DNA from: Coturnix japonica
Taxonomy: Eukaryota > Chordata > Aves > Galliformes > Phasianidae
Direction of reading: 5' to 3'
Length of the DNA: 64,000 nucleotides
Assembly: GCF_001577835.2 (NCBI RefSeq)
Contig: NC_029519.1
Span: 74,644,440-74,708,439, forward strand
The notes beneath the pieces were generated by a model that saw only the letters and a list, made by a program, of their open reading frames with translations, was not told the DNA's origin and searched no databases. Each line of letters opens with the position of its first letter. Positions within the stretch are counted from its first letter, which is position 1. A program made the translations under genes and the position numbers. Of the stretch, positions 33,601-46,300 are shown piece after piece.

Positions 33601-36600
33601 TACTTATTTTTCTATCCAAATATCTTTCATATATGCTTTGGAAGTTCTGAGCTTGTTGCTTTGTTACTGTTGCTGATCCAAGTTGCTTTGAGCCTGATAT
33701 TTCTTTGTTTCACATGAAAAAGGATATAGGGCATTGGAGGCAAATAGCGTGACTATAATTTACACACAGTTCACATGGCAGAGCAGATGAGCAGTAAGAA
33801 CTTAGTGGTGATTGAGCACCTTCTAGTGGCTAAACATCATCTTTCTAACCAATTCTGCTAATACTCTTCAGTAAGAGCTAAGGGAAGGCAATATGTTTTT
33901 CATTTAAATCTAGGGGTGGGTACTATTTTACAGATTTTAAAATGCATACAAGTTCCTGAATACTTTTGATTTGGTTGGATGTTGCCCTTGTGTTGGACAG
34001 ACATTTACTAATTATGTGCTTTCTTTTTACAGTGTCGCATCACAACATTGCAGGATGTTTTTAAAGGTTTGTTTATATACTCTTTGCTCCTGGAATATGT
34101 ATCTCTCTCCAAAAGATTTGTACCAGAACTCATCAATTTTCTGCTCGGAGTACTTCACATATCTCTACCCAGAAAGCAGGCCCAGGGTGAGTTTGTTAGA
34201 ATAAATGAGTAATAAATTTTTATATTAGTGTTTTTCTTGAAAAATTTCATTAATAGTCTTTCACAATGAATCCAGTGTTTCAAACAAAAATGCAAAACCA
34301 TCTGCTAGGTTAGCTTTCCACTGCACTGATCCTCTAATGCTGGCAAGAAGGAATGAAACAACATTGTTAAAGGAAATAAAGTAACATTGCTCACAGTGTG
34401 CAGTACTTCTGCAGTATTGTTCTAGATAGACCACATTGTAGGACTGCAGTCTATAGCAACTGTGAATTTTAGAACTATAATGAGTACCCTGATCTTCACA
34501 GTAAGGAAGCAGTTAATGTTGCAGGCATTAAATTCCCTTCCACGTCACCTATTAGCTGTTTCAGCAAGAGAAATACATCACAAAATTGTTATTTTTCCTT
34601 TTTGTTTATGTGACGGGGATTTGTTGTGGTTTAACAGAAGGCAGCTATCCACACAAGCAGATTAGTCTGTGCTGGTAACATAACTGTGTGAACTTAACAG
34701 CTTGTGCAGACAACAAGAATAATCAAATTGCCTTTTCAATGGGATCCATCTGCTAACGATTTTCAATTGCCAGTCTTCCAGTCTTTGTCCTTTTGTGACT
34801 TTTTTTTTCTTCATGGACTCATTTCTAGCTTTAAAATTTTTCCAGATCTGAAGCTTCTTGTTGAAGTGTTTAGTGGCAAAAATTCACCTAGCCGAGCTTT
34901 GTCAGAGCACATTGCTAATTCATGTGCTAGTGTCTCTGTCTGGGTCACTCAGAGTGTCTTTGAGCATGAGGAGACTGCAGGAAGGGTATTCTCGAATGAA
35001 AATTTCAATTATTTATTGGCAAATACTCAAAGAAAATGTCTGGGATTTAATGAATTTACAGGGTAATTATTACTGTGTTCATCACTGTTGATGACATACC
35101 TGAAGTCTTTGTTCTCTGGGTAGTCATCAGCCAGGCCAGGAAGGTTCATCTTCTGTTGTTCCAGTATGTTTTCAGCATTACTGAGTGGTTGTCTTGCAGT
35201 TCCCTTTTTTTGCTCCTTCAAGATTTTCATGCCTTTCTGTGCTGACATTCTTTTCTTCTTTTGAGTTCTTGAGCTACCAGTGATCCCTTTCTCAACAAGC
35301 TTAGTATTGTATTTCCACCTTTATTAGCTTGTGTGGCTGTAACCTCTAGACTCGCCCAGCTCTTCTCACAGCGTAGCAGTTTTCTCTGAAGTGTGAGCCA
35401 AGGTTACACAGCTGGGTTGCATCAGAGCTAAAGCACTGAATTCTTAGAGCGAGGTGAGAAGAGGCTACAGAGTGGGTGGGTTACACTGCACTTGAACTGT
35501 TTTCTCCTTTGTGTAGGAACCTATCATCTACATAGGTTTTAGATACTGTTAAAATATGGTGTTTGGTTTTTTTTTTGTAAAATCAGGTAAGCTGTTTTAA
35601 AATATGTAATGGTAATTGATGATTTAAATTTTAACCGTTTTTTAATTTCCATTGTATTTCTGCTAATGTATTTGCATTAGTTAAATTATCATGGTGTTGT
35701 TTTCTGCTAGCAGGGAAGAAGAGCTCAATAAAGGATAAACTAAAGGCACAGCATTCTCCTTCTGAATATGTTTCACTCGGTGGTGATGTTTTGAAGTTTC
35801 CAGATATCTGCTGTGTTTTTAACTGTCCTTAGGGCAACTGTTGCTTATAAATGAGATGGAGTTGCTGTCAGCAGGGAATATTTTAAAGCAAGCTGACATC
35901 CAGTTCTCTGGGATATTTATATGTTGTCACACCAGAAAATTTCTTGAGGTTCCACTTTGACAATGAGTAACATCAGCAAATAGTTTTCATTTTATGAGCT
36001 TAATCCATTAATTTTTCACATGAAATGATAGAGAATACAACTTCATAAAAGACTGAAATACACTTTCTGATCTGGTTTAGGCTTTTTTTTTTCCCCTTAG
36101 TGGAAAAGCTGGAGGGAAAGAGAGTAGGAAGGAATTGCCATTGTTGATAGCCTCAACTAATGGAACGCTTATTTAGAGCTGCTGTCCTCTCATGAGTAAA
36201 GGAAATAATAAATAGTTTTGTAATGAGTTCCATTGTAGGTTTGCTGAACTTGGAGAATAAAGAGGGGAAAAAAAAAAAGAGTCAGTGTAGGGACTGCAAA
36301 TTATTTTTACCTTGGCTGTGAAATTTAGCATAGTAATTCTCACGTCTTTTCAGTGTGCCCCGCCCCAGTACATATTCTGTGTTTCCTCTTCTTGTTTTAA
36401 AAGTACTTAGGTGTATTGGGTGAGGACTTTACAGTATGCATCTGAGGTCCCCTGCTGGAGAGGCTCAGTGATGTACAATAACTGAGCTTCCCCTATCCAT
36501 GCTCACTGTGCTGCTGGCCCACTTGCTGCTCAATAAACCTACTCACAACTCCAAGGGAAAGTCCTGCTCCTTGCCCTTTCCTCAATTACAGTTTTAAATG

Positions 36601-39600
36601 TGCATCTTGTTCTCCGCAGGGCACATACCTACTCTCTCATCGTGCATCATGCCTTTTGTGTTTTTAAGAATATGTGATTAAAAGCCTGTAGAGAAGTAAT
36701 ACTGAGAACTGATTTGTTGATGACTGTTCTTGTTTCTTAGGCTATACTGTAGTCCATCCATTCACACCAGTGGGGAAAAACTTAGAACTGCTTTTGGTGT
36801 GTGATAAGAAGGATCTGGAAAGTTGGCAGAAGCAAAACCTTCCATTGAGCGTGGTGACTAGATTAAAGGAACTGAGCAAAACAGAACTTAATCATATCAG
36901 GTATGTGAGAATAAGAGTAGTGAGCTGCTCTGCTCACTTGTCTCTGTGTCATCCCATGGCATCTCAGGGATGAGTGTTTTGTGATGAAGGTTTTTTAAAA
37001 ACAAAATAAAAACACATAATTCTGTTCTGAAGAACCAACATAAAAACCTGTTATTCAAGCAGCAAAGACATGATACTGTTTTGTCCTTTGTGCACCAACA
37101 TAAGCAGTTGTTGCTGATGGCTTTCTTGGGTATTCGTGTGCATAAAGAGTGAAATTTTAGCCTGAATTAACAACCAGGGACAGATTTGGAACTGATTGTG
37201 TCAGACAGTCTTAATAATAGACGCTGCTAATTCACCCAGATTTAATTAGTTTAATACATTTTATTTGACAATGCAGTACAGCATTTGCAAGTGAAATTGT
37301 TGCGTTATTTTCTCCATTAACAGGTTGTCGTGTCTAGCCTTGTGTTTTGATCTTATTAAAAGATGTGCAGCTCTATATGAGTTTTTACCATCATTCTATG
37401 AAATAATGCATCCGATAAGAACAGTCCTTACACAGTGTGTGCCAGTGAGTGAATATCCTGAACAAATGCAGGTATGTGTTCTTCCAGTCTGAAATAATTG
37501 ATAGGATTGGCTGGATAATAAATTCTGTGATCTTCATCTGTTCTTTAAGAAAAAAAAGAAAAGTAGAATAATTTGTGAGATGTTTTTTCAAGGGTCAGGT
37601 ATCTGCCATAAGTGATTTTAAGTGCAAAATGGCCTGGTTTTTGCCATCAAAGTAAGCCAAGTTAGCAGTTCTACTTAAAATGGCTCTGAGAGGCTGGCTT
37701 TCAAATAGCTCTAGCTTTACTCTTGCTTATACATCTGTTAGGTGAAATTCTCTGTAGACCCTCCTGATTGCCCGTGTTTCCAGAAGTGGAATTCCTGAAG
37801 AGCTTAAAAAATTGTCCAGCCTGGAAAACATCCCACATTTCAATGTTGTCAGTATCCTAATGAATAGCAATGGTTTGTCTCAGAAGAACATCATATGGGG
37901 AGAAGATTGCTGTTGATTTAATTTACAATAATTAGTGAATGATGGTGTCTCTGGTAGACTTTTGAAGTTGTAATTTGATATGTGTTTTCAGGAATGGTAT
38001 CGCAGTGCTCTGAAAGAGCTGGAGAACAAAGGAAAGCACTATACTCCGCTGGTGTGTGAGAAGAAGAAACCAGTGCCATTGAAACAGTATACGCCTAAGA
38101 TTGTGAAAGTGTAAGTAAAGCAAGCTTAATGCAGAAGAAAAAGTGCATCTAAGCATTCAGATGCTAAGGATTTAGGCTAAAAAGATTGGGAAAGCAGGAT
38201 GTAAGATAGGCAACTTTGTTTCTCTGTTGTATTTTATGCACCAGCTGCAAAGGACCAGCTACTTGAGTGGTAGGGAGAGGAAGAAAAGGGAAGGAGGGAT
38301 TCTAAGAAACAGAGCAGAGGTTACTTTATGAAGGAATAAACAGCATTGGGAACCAACTCCTGCCTGTCTAATCAGTTACATTTCAAGTTGAAAGGAGGCT
38401 GTTTACTGCACAGTACAGTACTGTGCACTCTGCAAAGCACTTGAGTCTCAAGAACAAAAGTTCATAAAAATCATAGAATTATAGAATTGCTCAGGTTGGA
38501 AGAGACCTTCAAGATCATCAAGTCCAACCACAACCTAACCATACTGAAACATATAAAAATAAAGATGAATGGTGAAATGATGTGGGATTTTTCACTGGTG
38601 CAAAAGACCAGGCAGACTGTTCCTGTACTCTGTCTCATGGATCAGAGCAGATAATGCATCACATTAAGCATTCGTATAAATATACCAGACTTCACCATTC
38701 CTTTTTCCTCCCACCCAAGCAGTTTTCTGCCTTTCACCAATAGCAATCACAAAAAACATGGAACTTCCTTTCTGTCTTGTTATAAAGCGTAAGATGATCA
38801 TGTACATTCTTATATTCTCTTCTGAAATTAAATTTAAGTAGCACTGGTTCCTTTTGTAGATGGTAGAACTATGTTCTGATTCAGGAAGTCTGACTTATAT
38901 TGACTGCTGACTCATCTAGGCCTGTTTATTGTCTCCAAGGGCAGAAACTTGTCTTATCCTAATAATATAAGGAGACAGCTTTTCCTCTGCCATGCACATT
39001 TATTCCCTTATAACCAATCGGGCCCTTTTGTATTTAGAGTTCATCTGTAGAGAAAGTTGGTAAAAATGTAAAATATACTGGGAGATTCCCTCTTTCTCCA
39101 GGTACCTTTTTATTTTTCTGCTCCAGCTTTTTCAATCTGTTTAACAAAATGCAGGCTGCTGTGGGGTGTTGGAGTGTATCTGTTTTCTGGAGAATCTTAT
39201 CTGTTTATAATCTGCGTGATGGTGATATGCGGTTGACTGGTGACACTTGGTCTGGTGTGTTCAGCTCCTTATTTTGCTAGTTGATCTCACTGTGTTCACA
39301 CGCATCTTTTCATTTCAGTTTAGAGTTTGGAAGAAAGCAGGGAGGCAGCAAAAAGGAGCAGGAAAGAAGGCGGTTAATTCACAAACATAAACGTGAATTT
39401 AAAGGAGCTGTTCGTGAGATCCGGAAAGACAACCAGTTTCTGGCCAGAATGCAACTGTCAGAAATCATGGAGAGGTAACATAGCCTTTGCTTCAACAGTA
39501 GTTTAAGAGTTATTATTCTGTGTGTTTGTTTCTTTGGGGAGACTGACAGTAATGATAAACAATATTAAACTTGAAATAAAAATAGACAGTTTGGGGGAAA

Positions 39601-39911
39601 CAAACGTTTTCATTAGAGATCGCTTTAAATTTCAACTTTGCAGTTTCATTTCTCTGGAGAAGAATGTGCAGAAAGTTCTTAGTTGAAGTGTTTGGTGGTC
39701 TAAGATTTGTGGGGCTTCGACAGATGAATATGTATGGTCTAAATGTACTTTCTTATTTTCCCTAGTATAATCTTTCTGAAATATTCAACTTATTAATTGC
39801 TTCCTTTACAGAGATGCAGCCAGAAAGAGAAAAGTGAAAGAGCTTCTTGGTAGCCTTGCTACACAGGAGGGTGAATGGAAAGCTATGAAGAGGAAAAAGG
39901 GGAAGAACTAA
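21616..39911 (+). CDS. NOP14: nucleolar protein NOP14 (18 coding exons, complete)
   Basis: Nucleolar component of the small-subunit processome, needed for 18S rRNA processing and 40S assembly. Exons: 21616-21813, 23418-23552, 24391-24532, 25058-25203, 25626-25763, 26796-26918, 28050-28181, 29324-29654, 30981-31111, 31347-31432, 32431-32566, 33074-33175, 34033-34186, 36741-36900, 37324-37471, 37992-38110, 39319-39474, 39812-39911. GT-AG borders and joining phases give 878 residues (human about 857). Recognised blocks: [20 protein letters not shown] near the N-terminus, DVGLPGVSR, the [20 protein letters not shown] type, an acidic Glu/Asp run at about residues 345-403 in exon 8, the alpha-rich core with [16 protein letters not shown], and the highly conserved basic end ([20 protein letters not shown], then [14 protein letters not shown]). 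The start has a good context (GCGATGG) and is the first ATG after the CpG island. Confidence 0.96.
22092..22330 (+). mobile_element. CR1 LINE fragment, 3' end
   Basis: Contains CACTGCCCAGGGAGGTGG, then GACTAGATGATCTTAAAGG, and ends with TTCCAACCTTAATGATTCTG, as in CR1. In NOP14 intron 1. Confidence 0.88.
28232..28640 (-). mobile_element. old, diverged CR1 LINE fragment
   Basis: Reads along the familiar CR1 3' half in reverse (TCAAAGCAGGGACAGCCATGG, then a GTTCCACTGATT segment, then a 'GCTGAA...CACAGCCTCTCC' segment), but with many differences and small gaps. Older than the copy at 17672. In NOP14 intron 7. Confidence 0.7.
29680..29748. repeat. 23-bp tandem repeat, three copies
   Basis: Three 23-bp units, CTGTTGTCTTTAAGG followed by TTTTATAA. 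The first two are identical and the third has one change. It begins only 26 bp after the donor of NOP14 exon 8. Confidence 0.9.
36402..36590. repeat. possible solo LTR or other small insertion in NOP14 intron 13
   Basis: A 189-bp segment bounded on both sides by the 8-mer GTTTTAAA (36394-36401 and 36591-36598). It holds a CAATAAAC poly(A)-like signal, and an inner TGTA...TACA boundary (36412-36590) such as LTRs have. The two sets of boundaries do not agree, and I cannot assign a family. It could be chance. Confidence 0.25.
38470..38546 (-). mobile_element. short CR1 3'-end fragment
   Basis: TCATAGAATTATAGAATTGC, then GGTTGGAAGAGACCTTCAAG, then ATCATCAAGTCCAACC: the reverse of a CR1 terminus with its 8-bp 3' repeats. 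In NOP14 intron 16. Confidence 0.85.
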
Positions 39912-40064
39912 TTGGGACTGTTTACAGACAGCAAGTTTGGTTTTACAGCTGTATAAATACCATGATTGTATGGCTTTTGCACAGATTTTAACTGCATCCT
40001 TTGGATGGATTCCTTTTGAGACAAATAACGTCATCAGATCTGTCTGAAAAAAGTGAATAAGTAA

Positions 40065-40070
40065 AATAAA
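40065..40070 (+). terminator. NOP14: NOP14 poly(A) signal
   Basis: AATAAA about 155 bp after the stop codon, followed by a T- and GT-rich stretch (TTTTGTATGCATGTGGTGT). Implies a short 3' UTR from 39912 to about 40090. Confidence 0.8.
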
Positions 40071-40090
40071 AATAACACTTTTGTATGCAT

Positions 40091-41399
40091 GTGGTGTATT
40101 TCTTTTTATTTTAATGACAGTATTTGGATGAGTAATCAGAATTGTCAGTGTTTATCGTGTTTATTTCTATTGTACACTGCACAGATACAACAGAAAATCC
40201 TTTGATATCTCCTTAATACCGAATAACTGCAAGCAGCTCTCACAGTGGTAATATCCTTGAAACTTCAACAGTAATATTGTTGACAAACTAGAAAGACAAT
40301 CTTAGGAGAAATGAAATAATTAACCAAGGTTCTTTACGACAACAAAACCAATAACCCCACCAAAAAAGAAAAGCACCAAACAGCATTATTTTGGCCGGTG
40401 GGTAACTCAGGAATGGTAACACTGCTTGTGAAGAAAGTAAATCTGAAAGTAAATCTGGTTTGACAGTTCTCATTGTTTCAGATTGTCTTAGAAAGTTTTG
40501 CTTGTGCTGCTTTTTTCAAATGAAACTTGAAAGCAAGACTAAAACTAGGAGGGAATGAGTTGAACTCTTTGGCTTTGCATTTAAACTCTCATGGCTAAAC
40601 CATCTTTGTGAGGTAAGACTTAAGAAACATACACAGGTAAATCTTTAAAAGAGTATTTTTTCTTTAAAGAAAGTAGCTTCTACTGAATCTCATTGCAACT
40701 GTAACAAAGTAATTTATGTCTGAATATCAAGTTTACAAAGCAATACCAGTAATTAAAACAGGCTGGGTACCAGTGGGGAGGTACTGCTGTCACGTACAAA
40801 TGAGGTATCTGCATTTGAAGTCTACTTGTGCTTTTGAAAACAAAGTGTATTTTCAGTTGCCTTTCCAAAATCAGTAAAGCTATCTCCAGAAACTTCAAAG
40901 AGACCCCAGCAGATCAGCTCCGTGTGCCTCCTGCTTTATTTCCATTTGGCAGAGCATGGAGATTTTTTTCCCTTCCTTTGCCCAAAATAATAAAAGATAA
41001 TGACTGTTATCTTAAAAAACAGAACAACAACAAATACTTTATGGTTCAAGACAAGAACTTAAGAGTGAAGCAAGAAGGAAGGAACCCGACTTCTCATTTC
41101 ATGCTATAAATCAGCATTTTCCACCATCAGTTTTTGTCCTTTGCACACTTAAACTATCAAGGAAGCATTACAGTTCATCCGACTCCTTCCAACAGCAAGT
41201 AGCTTCAAGAGGATTTACACAGCTGGGTATTAAAATCACAGAGAGTCTGACAGCTGCATTCTGATCCTGGGGCGGCAGCTTTTGATACCTCTTGCAGCTG
41301 CTTATTATTCCTCTACAAGAGAGAGAAGTGTATTTGGCATAATAGTAAGTAGGACATAGTATAAGTCTCGTTTTGTGACTGAAAGCCCGGCTCTCAGCA
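40091..41399. other. intergenic region NOP14 - MFSD10
   Basis: About 1.3 kb between the NOP14 poly(A) site and the CpG-rich MFSD10 first exon. Mostly AT-rich. No exon, RNA gene or recognised repeat was seen. The last few hundred bases should include the proximal MFSD10 promoter. Confidence 0.6.
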
Positions 41400-41584
41400 G
41401 GTCGGCGCTGAGGGGCGGCCGTCACTCCCGTCCAGGCGGGCTCCCCTCAGCGCGGCGGGAGGCGGCTCCTCCTCAGGGCGCCCGGCTGCATCCCCGGCCG
41501 GAAGAGGAAGGCGGCCCGGCGCCGAGGAGAGCCGGGGAGGAGCCGCAGCATCCCCAGGGACGGCTCCCGGCGGGCGGAGGAGCG
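41400..41584 (+). promoter_or_regulatory. MFSD10: MFSD10 CpG island with probable non-coding first exon
   Basis: A compact GC- and CpG-rich block upstream of MFSD10 that ends in a plausible donor (GAGCG, then GTAGGT at 41585). The matching acceptor lies at 42956 (CTGCAG), giving a second exon that starts at 42957, 13 bases before the ATG. The transcription start is not defined by the sequence. The long open frames here (for example plus strand 41375-42040) show no known protein and look like GC artefacts. Confidence 0.5.
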
Positions 41585-41816
41585 GTAGGTAGGTGGCCTG
41601 GAGCGGGGCTGGCTCCGCCGGAGGGTGGGAGGGATGGAGGGAGGGCGGCCCAGCTCACATCGGCGGCACTGCGTGTTCCTGCGGCTCTGCCCGGGCTCCG
41701 AGCTGAGCACGACGCATCTCCGAAGGGCCGCCCCTTCCCCCGCTCGGGCTGTCTCTGCTTTTGTGCTGCTCTGGGAATCCTTTCATTTATATGTGTATTT
41801 TTCCCCTGGTTAAAAA

Positions 41817-42149
41817 ATTCAGCGCTTACCCTGAGCCAGGATTTTGTTAAGGACTCAGAGGAGCCTCCCGGAGGTTTGGGTGGGTTAAGACAGAGCTGTG
41901 TGATTTCAAGCGGTTTGGTAAGAGAGTATCAGTTTGCAAGGCCAGGCCTCCAGGTGAAGGTGGGCCAGGATGGAGTGGTAGAGCTGAGGGATATCAGGAG
42001 CATCCAAGGGAGCAGATCTCCTTCCTGCATCAAACCATGACTCACAAAGATCAAATGTTACGGCCGAGGTGAAGTGCTTTGTTTGTATTGACGGGATGCC
42101 GGGGCCTAATAAAATGTTTTGTGGTTTCCTGTCCAGCAAAAAAAAAAAA
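41817..42149 (+). pseudogene. possible processed retrocopy of an unidentified transcript
   Basis: Ends with AATAAA at 42108-42113 followed 24 bases later by a run of 12 A (42138-42149), like the 3' end of a polyadenylated RNA. The segment is flanked by TTAAAAA on both sides (41810-41816 and 42150-42156), like a short target-site duplication. About 75 codons are open before a stop at 42040, but I do not recognise the peptide. It lies in MFSD10 intron 1. Confidence 0.35.
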
Positions 42150-42444
42150 TTAAAAATATGGAGAGGTTGGAACAACAAAAGCAATGGAACATAAAGGCAG
42201 AAAGATGGAAACTGCAGCCACGTAGCACAGACTCCACTACATGAAAGGTCAGCGCAGGCATCAGCAGGTTCAAGCTGCACATGAGCTGAAATGGCAGTGA
42301 TTTACGTGTAAAGGATGTTGCCCTACGTAAGGAACAGTGCCATAAAGCTCAGCTTGGTGATACAATTCTGTGAATGAATACGCAAATTGTTAGGAAAAAC
42401 AAGATAGATGTTGCCTTAATGAACCCATCTCTTGGCTGCACAGG

Positions 42445-42592
42445 GCAGTGGGCACAGCCCTGAGCTGCTGGAGCTCAAGGAGTGTTTGGACACTGCTCTC
42501 AGACATAGGGTTTGGGTTTGGGTGGTCCTGTGTGGACTCAATGATCTTTGTGGGTCCCTTCCAACTCAGGATATTCTGTGATTCTATGATCC
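42445..42592 (+). mobile_element. short CR1 3'-end fragment
   Basis: GCTGGAGCTCAAGGAGTGTT, then a GCTCTCAGACATAGGG segment, ending TGGGTCCCTTCCAACTCAGG and ATTCTGTGATTCTATGAT. In the first intron of MFSD10. Confidence 0.87.
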
Positions 42593-42969
42593 TGAGCACA
42601 ACCAAACTGCTCTGTTCACTGGCAGATTTAAATGTGTTATGCCAGCAACATAAACAGATTGCACGTGGCCCCCTTCCATGGTTACCTCATGGTGTTTGAA
42701 CTTTAACAACACTTCAGTGCTGGTAAATTGAATCCACAAGTAAGGAAATGTCATGGAAATATTTATAACTGAGCATAACAAAGTGTTAGATCTTCAGTTA
42801 GTGTAGCAGGATGTTATATACACATTGACTTGTATGTAGAATATGGTACGTCTTGTCTAGAATAGGAGTTGCATAAAAATGTGCTCAGTGTTTTCAGTCC
42901 TGATTTATTAAAACCAATGGGTTTTACAATGTTTTTAATGTTTCACAAACCTGCAGAGCACTTGGGAAC

Positions 42970-43299
42970 ATGGCTCTGAGACAGAGAGAAGCCAGCAGCA
43001 ACTCCACCGACGACAAGCAAGAGCAGAACTGCAGTCGTGTTATTACAATCGTCTTCCTGGCACTCCTCATTGACTTGTTGGGATTTGCTCTCATTTTGCC
43101 ATTGTTTCCTTCCATCCTTGATTATTACAGCCAGAATGAGGTAAGCAATAGAGGAAGGCAGCCTGCTAGAAACGTTAGGCATGAGTTATTTAGGAAGGCT
43201 AGAAGAAAATTCTGTTGTCTCAGGGCAGATAGTAAATAGCTGTAGGCAGAACAACATCCAGCACTGTTTGTGGAGTGACAAGGTTTTTTTGTGTTTATT

Positions 43300-43347
<48 letters not shown>

Positions 43348-46300
43348 GTGGACTTACATAAGATTCCTCTTTCTCACTGTTTCATTGAAATGAGAGATTT
43401 GTGCTGAGGGAAAATTCAGTTATTTCCTGAGGGCTGTTCTTTGTAATTACTTTATACTGGCCCTGGCTCTTCCTATTCATTTGATTGTTTGTTGCAATGA
43501 CCTTCATCTCATCTGAAAGATGAATGCTTTCATGTGTCATCATGTGTGTTGCCTTTGAGCGCCATTTAGTTCTGAAAACTGGGATATAGAAGATCTGGCT
43601 GCAGTATAAGATGCATTTGTATCTAGCTGATAACTTAGTTTCCCTCAGGCTTCTTTATCAAAACAAAGAACCAGACACTAATGGCTAAATGCATTATGTG
43701 CTCTGTAATCAAATCATATATTACTGTATGCAAAATCCATCCCTTATCGTCTGGTTGCTGACAGCGGTGGTGTCAGCAAGAAGTCCCTCAGAGGTTTTCA
43801 TAATTCATTCACCAGTGGTATCTAAGGACCAGATAGGAAAACAGGAACACAGGAGGTTTCATCTATACATCAGAAAGTACTTTGTGCTTTGTGGGTGGTG
43901 GAGCGCTGGTACAGGCTGCTCAGAGAGGTTGTGGGGTCACCTCTTAGGAGATTCTACTTTCTCCCACCCCTAGCATCACATTCACTATTTTCAACATCTG
44001 TTCCTAGAAGGGAGATGACTACTGACCTAGGAATGAAGGGCAGAAAGTCATATCTGTTCCATGTTGTGTAGCTGCTCACGATTTCAGGTGTTTGTTAGCA
44101 GACAAGATGAAGTTGCCAGGGAAGAATTATTTTTGCAGCCCACACCTCTATCTCACAGTCCCTTTCCAGCCCCACTCCAGCTGCAGCTGTAGGGGTTTTG
44201 TCTTTTCTCCTGCTCTGTCTCTAACTCTAACCGTAACCACTGGGATCTTCCTCTGCCTCCAAAGTATTTCTTCTAGCCAGATCTTCACCTCTTTTTCAAG
44301 GACCCTCTTTTCAAGTCCTCCTCATTTCAGGACCCATTCTGTTTCTCTCCACCTCTTATTTCCTGTGGATCTAACACGCTTAGCTCTCCTAGTGTAGATC
44401 ATCTGTACTCTATCTGTAGAGTGGTAGAGTATGTCTCAGGCTGCTTTATTAACTGAAGAATGTGGAATATGCCATTTTTAGTCTAGGTTTTAGAAGTAGT
44501 GGGACTGATAGTTTAAAAAATTCTAATCCAGATGTTTGCCACCCAAAGACATATCCTCAATTACCTGTCCCATGTTAGCATTCACAGTTTAAGCTACTTT
44601 TCGCCTATGACAACAGGAAGCTTTTCCCTGGGAGGAGAGGAGGGATCATTTAATATCGTGGCTAGTTCATTAAGATCTGAAGCTGTCTTCGGAAATAAAG
44701 CAGAGAAACAATCTTCCTGCTTCTACTTCCCAGCTATCTGTTTTGCAGGATGGATTCTATTTGTCATTGCAACGTGGTGTGGACTGGTTTGCAGCCATGG
44801 TTGGAATGCCTTCAGAGAGGAAATACAACAGTGTCTTGTTTGGAGGTATGGAATTAAAAAAATAATAATAATAAAAAATGGCATTACTTTCAAGTTACCT
44901 CAATGTTGTTGTGTGGAACGATGTAAAACGGACCAAAAAAAGCCAAAACAACCAAACCCCACAAAGAAGTCACCACAAGTAGCATATTTGCATCTTCTAC
45001 AGTAGGATATAATTGATTTTGCTTTTGTAAGACTAACGAAGAGGAATCACTTGGACAGCACATCTCTGTCATTTGGAGTCATCTAATCAGGCAGGAGGAG
45101 TGATCCAATAAGAACTTCATGAAATTCACTGGGGACAAATGTGAGATCCTGCCCTTGGGAAGGAGTGTTCCCTGTTGTTGATATGGGCTGGGCACTGACT
45201 GGAAGGGAGCAACCTTGCTGTAAAGGTCCTCAACATCCTGATGAGCAACAAGCTGAGCCTGCAATGTGCCCAGTAGCATCTCTCCTAGACAGCTATAGTG
45301 CAGCACTGCTTCTAAGTCTTATTAGTCTTATAAAATGCAGCAGAGCTGCTGACTTGTAGGGTCCAAAATCCTTTGCTGTCACTGGGAGACTCCAAGGTGG
45401 GTGAGCTCCTGCAGAGCTAGTACAGGAAATCCAGTGCTCACATTCATTCAGATTACTGGCTTTGAATGGTAGGAAATAGTTTAATCTCTCAGAAGCTGCT
45501 TTCTATCTGCTCTGAGGCCTGGCTGCAGGCCACCTCCTCGGTCCTTCTCACAGTCTCAGGTTCTTTTCAGACAATGGGCTGGAACTCACAGTCATGTCCA
45601 ACTTGTTACCTTTCACTTTCCCTGCTGTGTGCCGCGCTCCTGGGAGTGCTGTATCCCTGGCTTTGGCTCAGTTGCTTTCACGGGGAAGGAGAAATCTCTC
45701 TTCTCTTTCCTGACCTGTCCCTTTTTTTCATTGAAGAAAATATAACATGTAACTGGGAACATACAAATGAAATGTTTGTCTCAGAAAAGAAGCTTTTACC
45801 TCTTGATATTCTCTCTTTAGGAGAAAAGTGTTCAGGAACTGTAGTGGGCAGTGATGGGAATGTCCATTAATCACCTGACAATTGTAGGCAGCGAGGGTAG
45901 ATGCCACATTTGATTCCATCTCTTCTGCTGGTTTTTCTGACAGCCCCCCTTATCCATCTGATTTCCTAAACCAACAGAAGCCTTTTCTTTTTCCTAGGTT
46001 AGCTTTCTGCCAGATTGAGTTGAATTAGCTCACTGGAGAGCTGACTAAGGCTACAGGAGCAGGGGAAGGTGGACAGGCATTCTTAATTGTAGTCAGCTGC
46101 TCTTCAGCCCATCTTTTCTGACTGTGCCCTAGATGGTTATAGTGGAAAGGTTCATTACACTTGTGATGTTAAGCAGAGGCCACCACAATCTTCCTGTTGC
46201 CTTTATTCTTTCATTGCCTTTGTCTGCAGCACAGAGCATACAGTTGGAAAGATACTTTCAAGGTTATCTTGTTTCTCCCAGTGCAGGGTATACTCTGTTG

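Noticed and set aside
34704-35066. 120-codon open frame in NOP14 intron 13
   Set aside because: No family similarity and no splice sites that join it to NOP14 in frame. The known exons on both sides already join perfectly.
41375-42040. 221-codon open frame at the MFSD10 CpG island
   Set aside because: It crosses the proposed leader exon, donor and intron and resembles no known protein. Its composition changes halfway where the GC-rich block ends.
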